The position numbers and the translations under genes were made by a program. A stretch of 64,000 bases of DNA, from the NCBI GenBank assembly GCA_911810475.1, contig OU461276.1, forward strand, positions 3,659,501 through 3,723,500, given 5' to 3'. Of this stretch, positions 59,853 through 64,000 are shown in pieces (the first letter of the stretch is position 1; every line of letters starts with the position of its first letter). A model generated the notes under the pieces. It worked only from the letters and a program-made list of their open reading frames with translations. It had not been told where the DNA came from and searched no databases. The DNA comes from Candidatus Celerinatantimonas neptuna. Its GTDB lineage: Bacteria > Pseudomonadota > Gammaproteobacteria > Enterobacterales > Celerinatantimonadaceae.

Positions 59853-60422
59853 GTGCACCTGCAACTACCGCTCTTCCCTCTTCCGGCACAAGTTATGCCG
59901 GGCGGAAAAATTCCGCTCCGCATTATTGAACCTCGCCATGTCACACTGATTCGTGATTGTATTCTCAGTCAGAACAGCTTTGGTATGGTCATGATTAATC
60001 CCGATGAAAAACTAGGAATAACGCAATTTTCCCCAGTAGGAACCGCTGTAAAAGTTATTGATTTTAATCCGCTGGAGTATGGATTACTCGGTGTTACAGT
60101 TCTCGGGTATAAACGATTTAAAATTAATACGATAAAAGAGCAAACAACCGGATTACTCGAAGCCACAATAGAATTTCTCCCTACATGGCCTGTACGTACA
60201 CTTCCGGATCATGAGTTGTATATCGCACAAAGATTATGCGACGTCTACAGCCAATACCCTGAATTAGGTGAATTATATCAAGAAAGAGATTTACAAAATT
60301 TAACGTGGTTATGTCAACGCTGGTTAGAAATTCTACCTATATCCATTGCCCACAAACAAGAGCTCATGGCAACGAACTCTTGCGAGCGAACACATCAACT
60401 TTTAACCCAAATACTTCACTGA
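59853..60422 (+). CDS. LON substrate-binding-domain protein
   Basis: 189-aa stand-alone homologue of the N-terminal domain of Lon protease (PF02190-type), no ATPase or protease domain. LFPLPAQVMPGGKIPLRIIEPRH and YGLLGVTVLGYKRFKI are typical. GTG 59853 with a strong AGGAGG. Function unknown; may bind unfolded protein or regulate proteolysis. Confidence 0.85.
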   Translation: MHLQLPLFPLPAQVMPGGKIPLRIIEPRHVTLIRDCILSQNSFGMVMINPDEKLGITQFSPVGTAVKVIDFNPLEYGLLGVTVLGYKRFKINTIKEQTTGLLEATIEFLPTWPVRTLPDHELYIAQRLCDVYSQYPELGELYQERDLQNLTWLCQRWLEILPISIAHKQELMATNSCERTHQLLTQILH

Positions 60423-60552
60423 CAACTAAGAACTATTTACTTTTGAAGGTAATTTTACAGCAATGTGTCACTTATTTAGCGTTATGTCCTGATTTATATA
60501 GATAAATACACATACATCTTCTACTACCGAATATCATCACACTCACATAAAA

Positions 60553-60664
60553 TACAAAAAAGCCCGGCCACAAGCCGGGCTGCCATTGGCAATAACTACA
60601 GGAGTCTATGTCAAGGGAGTGACATACAACACAATAAGTATTAGCACAGAATAATCCGAGTAAC
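60553..60664 (-). ncRNA. Candidate small RNA (~110 nt) with a C-rich loop
   Basis: Predicted transcript on the minus strand. Promoter: TTAACA (60699-60694), 18-bp spacer, TACAAT (60675-60670). It ends in a strong terminator, AGCCCGGC / GCCGGGCT then T. Within it TATGTCA-CTCCCT-TGACATA (60626-60607) forms a perfect 7-bp stem with a CUCCCU loop, the kind of exposed seed that binds Shine-Dalgarno sequences. No known sRNA family recognised. Inference only; not tested. Confidence 0.42.
60555..60581 (-). terminator. Strong minus-strand terminator with no gene immediately upstream
   Basis: AGCCCGGC (60581-60574), loop, GCCGGGCT (60568-60561), then TTTTTT on the minus strand. The nearest minus-strand gene ends 254 bp away with a MITE between. 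Confidence 0.85.
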
Positions 60665-60688
60665 GAACTATTGTAGGTGTTACTCCTA

Positions 60689-60822
60689 GGGCGTGTTAAC
60701 GTTTGACGATAGTTTTGCAACTTTTTGCTGTTTATTTAGACAAAGCTGGTTCTGTGCCGTGTAGCCTTGATCAAGAGGCGATTTATTTGAACAAAATTCA
60801 ATGACCAAACGTCAATACACCC
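60689..60822. mobile_element. MITE-like element with imperfect terminal inverted repeats and TA flanks
   Basis: 134 bp. Left end GGGCGTGTTAACGTTTGACG and the reverse complement of the right end GGGTGTATTGACGTTTGGTC match at ~16 of 20 positions. TA dinucleotides lie on both sides (60687-60688 and 60823-60824), consistent with TA target duplication. Inside there is no ORF. Looks like an internally deleted, non-autonomous IS; the parent family is not identified. Confidence 0.6.
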
Positions 60823-60834
60823 TAAGATAAAGAA

Positions 60835-61203
60835 TTAATAAAACTTCGCCGAATCTTGCTTAATTTGATAATAACGTACAATAATGTTCTGATATGAACA
60901 CTGGCGATTCGAACGATGACAAACGTCAAATATAGCCTGATTCATGATTTTCTGATTATGCAGATGAATCGCTTTATTAAAAGCCTGACGTTCAAGAAAT
61001 TCATATCGCTTCATCTCTTCATGGTTACAGTGCAGCTGGGTATCTGATGAATGACAATAACGCGCAACTGTATTTTTATGAATATATTGATTCAGCTCTT
61101 GATTCATTTGTGCTGAACCATCAAAAACAGATGGATTAACAAATGCTGACCACACTGGAAACGCAGCACATAACAATATAAGCCACATGATCTGTCGCAT
61201 CAT
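60835..61203 (-). CDS. Small secreted protein of unknown function
   Basis: 122 aa with a signal peptide (MWLILLCAAFPVWSA-F) and a mature part with cysteines in pairs (RYCHSS, LHCNHEE, DVCHRS, RQCSYQ), suggesting a disulfide-bonded periplasmic protein. Not recognised. ATG 61203; alternative ATG 61200. Its stop is 12 bp from the right end of the MITE. No obvious operon partner. Confidence 0.72.
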   Translation of the reverse strand: MMRQIMWLILLCAAFPVWSAFVNPSVFDGSAQMNQELNQYIHKNTVARYCHSSDTQLHCNHEEMKRYEFLERQAFNKAIHLHNQKIMNQAIFDVCHRSNRQCSYQNIIVRYYQIKQDSAKFY

Positions 61204-61372
61204 CTACATCACCAAGCATCAAGATACTCACTATCTATAAATAATAGATACTGACTAAAAATACAACAATCAAACAATCGTTTTGAGACAAATCTCAAAA
61301 AATAAAACAATGTTTTATAATTATGAATATGTTGTGTTATTTTATTCAATTATACATGTAGGAGTATGCTAG

Positions 61373-61693
61373 ATGTTTGTCTTTAATAAAGAGGTTGCAT
61401 TTCAAGATTTAGATGGTGGGGTCAAACGGAAAATTCTGGCTCATGACGGAAAAATGATGGGGGTAGAAGTCCATTTTGAAAAGGACGCTATCGGTGCAAT
61501 GCATCATCATCCTCACGAACAGCTCACTTATGTACTTAGTGGCAAATTTCGATTCACCATTGATGGTGAAACTCACGATGTATGCGCAGGTGACACACTC
61601 TATAAATCACCCGGTATTGAACATGGTTGCGTATGTCTTGAGAAAGGTGTGTTACTTGATACTTTTACACCGATGCGAGACGATTTTCTTTAA
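61373..61693 (+). CDS. kdgF: KdgF-like cupin
   Basis: 106-aa single cupin domain close to KdgF, which opens unsaturated uronates (from pectin or alginate) to the linear ketonised form. Metal ligands HHHPHEQ (~44-50) and His near 83 (IEHGC). KRKILAHDGKMMGVEVHF and the C-terminal FTPMRDDFL match KdgF as I recall it. ATG 61373, ~AGGAG upstream. No other uronate-catabolism gene is nearby, so the role here is inferred from sequence alone. Confidence 0.78.
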   Translation: MFVFNKEVAFQDLDGGVKRKILAHDGKMMGVEVHFEKDAIGAMHHHPHEQLTYVLSGKFRFTIDGETHDVCAGDTLYKSPGIEHGCVCLEKGVLLDTFTPMRDDFL

Positions 61694-61746
61694 TAAAACA
61701 ACAAAATAACAGTTTAATTCCACCTTTTCAGGTTTCCCGAACTGAT

Positions 61747-61776
61747 AAAGCCATCTTCACAAGATGGCTTTGTTTT
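61747..61776 (+). terminator. Terminator after the cupin gene
   Basis: AAAGCCATCTT (61747-61757), loop CAC, AAGATGGCTTT (61761-61771), then GTTTT. Confidence 0.85.
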
Positions 61777-61847
61777 ACGCAAAAAAGACGAATATATGGA
61801 ACGCTAAAAAATCGTAGAATTCACGGCGCCTTTCTTATTAAGATTAA

Positions 61848-63038
61848 TTAAAGAACCTTAACAATTGCCTGACAGAGCGCGTCCATATTAGCTCTTGTCA
61901 TTCCTGCCACATTAATTCGGCCGGAACCTACAATAAAGACCCCAAATTCTTCGCGCAAACGTTTCACTTGCTTAGGGTTCAACCCTGAAAATGAAAACAT
62001 TCCATTCTGCTGTTCAATAAAGCTAAAGTCAGCGTCAGCGCCATGATTTTTTAACTCTGTCACAAACAGCCCACGCATTTGATGAATGCGTTCTCTCATT
62101 TGTGCAACTTCTTCTTGCCATTGCGATGCTAACTGAGGATCTCTTAAGATCGTTGCAACTGTCGCAGCACCATGCGCAGGTGGATTAGAATAATTGACAC
62201 GAATATCGGTTTTCATCTGGCTAAAAGCCGCTTGTGCTATTTTTTCATCAGAAGCAAGGATCGTTGCCGCACCGACACGCTCATTATACAAGCCAAAGTT
62301 TTTCGAGAATGAGCTGGCGATCAGCATTTCCTGATGCTGAGCTGCAAAGAGTCGTAAGCCTGCAGCATCTTCATCAAAACCATGACCAAAACCTTGATAA
62401 GCAAAGTCAAATAAAGGCAGCCATCCTTTTTTCAAGGACACTTCACATAATTTTCCCCACTGCTCCAAAGTTGGATCAATACCTGTTGGATTATGACAGC
62501 ACCCATGTAACAACACCATATCGTCGGCAGGGATCTGTTCTAATGACGCCAACATTCCATCGAAATCCAACCCATGTGTAGTCGCATCATAATACCGATA
62601 TGTTTTTACCTCTAAACCTGCCGCCTTAAAAACTTTCGAATGATTAGCCCAGGTTGGATCACTCACCCAAATTGTACGCACACCAACATGCCTGAAAGCA
62701 AATTCAGCCAAAATTCTAAGCGCACCAGTGCCACCTGGTGTTTGCGCTGTTGCTGCACGTTTATCTTTAATAATGGCACTATCTTTTCCAAACAGCAGAG
62801 GCTGAACAACTCTGCCGTAATCTGCTATTCCGGCAATCCCTAAATAGGACTTAGTCTGTTCCGATTCAAGCAATAACTCTTCAGCTTTTTTAACCGTTTT
62901 TAAAATTGGAGTCTGGCCATTTTCATCCTTGTAAACCCCTACCCCTAAATTAATTTTATTCGGTCTGGGATCCGCTCTAAACGCTTCAGTCAATCCGAGA
63001 ATCGGATCGGCAGGAGCCGCATCGACATGCTCAAACAT
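61848..63038 (-). CDS. aspC: Aspartate aminotransferase
   Basis: PLP enzyme exchanging amino groups between aspartate/glutamate and their keto acids; class I. 396 aa (E. coli AspC 396). Start ATG 63038 ([16 protein letters not shown]) with GAGG; an upstream reading to 63071 lacks support. PLP lysine Lys246 in [26 protein letters not shown] binds cofactor. TyrB is the close paralogue; the [13 protein letters not shown] start favours AspC. Confidence 0.95.
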   Translation of the reverse strand: MFEHVDAAPADPILGLTEAFRADPRPNKINLGVGVYKDENGQTPILKTVKKAEELLLESEQTKSYLGIAGIADYGRVVQPLLFGKDSAIIKDKRAATAQTPGGTGALRILAEFAFRHVGVRTIWVSDPTWANHSKVFKAAGLEVKTYRYYDATTHGLDFDGMLASLEQIPADDMVLLHGCCHNPTGIDPTLEQWGKLCEVSLKKGWLPLFDFAYQGFGHGFDEDAAGLRLFAAQHQEMLIASSFSKNFGLYNERVGAATILASDEKIAQAAFSQMKTDIRVNYSNPPAHGAATVATILRDPQLASQWQEEVAQMRERIHQMRGLFVTELKNHGADADFSFIEQQNGMFSFSGLNPKQVKRLREEFGVFIVGSGRINVAGMTRANMDALCQAIVKVL

Positions 63039-63330
63039 ATTGGTCCTCGTTGCTATCAGTGACACATGCAAAACAAATTTTAAGATTACCGCAAAATATT
63101 ACCTGAGTCTTGATCTGAACAAGTTTTTAAACTTAAGTTCAGCCAAAAAAATAACGGCCGATAAGAATAAGCCATGATTTATAAAGACCACATGATAATA
63201 TTTATTATGAACAATGATATAATGCCTATAATTCAGAGTGATAGGATCATATAGTTAAGGTATCCATATAAATCTTGCTCCACAGGCAAATTGTAACTTC
63301 AATACCCCTTAGATTAAATGAGGAAAGCTA
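63039..63330. other. Intergenic region between divergent aspC and elyC
   Basis: About 290 AT-rich bases with divergent promoters expected. Nothing else recognised. Confidence 0.35.
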
Positions 63331-64000
63331 TTGATAAATTTAGGCTGGGCATTTATCGCTAAAAAATGGCTGGGTGGATTACTAATGCCTTTGGATATTA
63401 GTATCTTATTAATGCTTCTGGCATTTTATCTGTGTCTGAAAAAACGTCCTTTAACAGCCTGCCTGCCTTTAGGTAGTGCACTTATCATTATTTTATTCAC
63501 GAGTAACTTCCCTTGGGTTAATCAACACCTATACCAATTAGAGAGTCGTTATCAGCCACCGATTCAGATAGCCAATCGGTTTGACTATATTGTTGTCTTA
63601 GGTGGAGGGCATATTTCCGACCCCCGTCTGTCCCCCATGGAGCAGCTCAGTCGGGCCTCCTTATTACGCATTCTTAAGGGCATACAAATTGCCAAAGCTA
63701 ACCCTGGCGCCAGGTTAATTGTATCGGGATATAGTGGAAGTGATCCCAAGACAAATGCAGAATTAATGAAACTGGTCGCTACACGAGCTGATATTTTACC
63801 TGCCAGCATCATCACCGTTCCCAAAGCCAAAGACACAGCTGAAGAAGCTCATTTAATTTCCATCTATATCGGCCAACGACCAACCGCATTAATCACCAGT
63901 GCTGTTCATATGGCCCGGGCCATGAAATACTTTCAAAAATTTAGTAATCAAATTACACCCATTCCAACAGACTATCTGGCCAAACTACCCCAGGCACCTC
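63331..64000 (+). CDS. elyC: ElyC-like DUF218 protein, N-terminal part
   Basis: Inner-membrane DUF218 (YdcF-like) protein linked in E. coli to peptidoglycan-precursor/envelope biogenesis. Starts TTG 63331 with AGGA six bases upstream; 223 codons lie in the window and the gene runs off the right edge. Two N-terminal membrane helices (~20-65), then the DUF218 core: YIVVLGGGH, LIVSGYSGSDPKT, KDTAEEAHL, LITSAVHMARAM. Family call firm; end not seen. Confidence 0.85.
   Translation, partial: MINLGWAFIAKKWLGGLLMPLDISILLMLLAFYLCLKKRPLTACLPLGSALIIILFTSNFPWVNQHLYQLESRYQPPIQIANRFDYIVVLGGGHISDPRLSPMEQLSRASLLRILKGIQIAKANPGARLIVSGYSGSDPKTNAELMKLVATRADILPASIITVPKAKDTAEEAHLISIYIGQRPTALITSAVHMARAMKYFQKFSNQITPIPTDYLAKLPQAP

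Noticed and set aside
60601-60622. Four-codon plus-strand ORF (MSRE) after AGGAG
   Set aside because: Its bases are the complementary strand of the small-RNA hairpin; no reason to think it is translated.
60472-60720. 82-codon minus-strand ORF
   Set aside because: It runs through the terminator and the MITE end, has no Shine-Dalgarno and looks like a chance frame.

Overview
The window is a moderately AT-rich stretch of chromosome from a gammaproteobacterium. Nearly every gene is a recognisable orthologue of an Escherichia coli or Vibrio housekeeping gene, and many blocks keep the enterobacterial/vibrio order. I cannot name the genus. Standard bacterial code is used, and TTG starts are fairly common. 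I found no rRNA, tRNA, CRISPR array, prophage or complete insertion sequence. No multi-gene accessory or defence system is visible, so the window is mostly core genome. Its odd points are small: a gene interrupted by an in-frame TGA, a MITE-like element beside a candidate small RNA, and several genes missing from conserved positions.

Layout. 1-2.2 kb: prc (cut by the window edge), proQ, msrC and a LexA-controlled yebG, all leftward. 2.7-4.1 kb: rsmF. 4.5-14 kb: a long leftward block of lipid, cell-wall and DNA-replication genes (rpmF-plsX-fabD-fabG-acpP-fabF-pabC-mltG-tmk-holB-ycfH, headed by yceD). fabH is absent from its usual place between plsX and fabD. 14.1-19.2 kb: maf/yceF, rluC, and rne with its structured 5' leader. 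19.7-24.4 kb: the stress kinase cluster yeaG-yeaH-ycgB(spoVR). 24.6-31.1 kb: nhaB, dsbB, ycgN, ycgM, an MltB-type lytic transglycosylase, ycgL and the division-site operon minCDE. 31.2-35.8 kb: rnd, an Slp-family lipoprotein, a small unknown protein, tsaB and the helicase yoaA. fadR (next to nhaB in E. coli) and fadD (next to rnd in E. coli) are both missing.

36.3-43.8 kb: a small unknown gene, then a complete histidine operon hisGDCBHAFI behind a classic attenuator with a six-histidine leader peptide. 44.2-47.8 kb: the heterodimeric ABC exporter mdlAB. 47.7-54.2 kb: a polysaccharide-lyase-like gene broken by an in-frame TGA, a Bcr/CflA-type drug exporter, a LysR regulator, ompW with an FNR-like site, a YciT-like DeoR regulator, acylphosphatase and a GNAT protein. 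54.3-59.6 kb: folE, then the molybdopterin genes moeA (rightward) and moaA-mobA-moaB-moaC-moaD-moaE (leftward, tightly overlapping). 59.8-64 kb: a LON-domain protein, the candidate small RNA and MITE, a small secreted protein, a KdgF-like cupin, aspC, and the start of an ElyC-type gene cut by the right edge.

Working together, the genes cover fatty-acid and phospholipid synthesis, RNA processing, septum placement, histidine synthesis and molybdenum-cofactor synthesis. The missing fadR and fadD suggest, but do not prove, that this lineage has lost or moved fatty-acid degradation. All functional statements are from reading sequence and recalled family knowledge; no database search was run.
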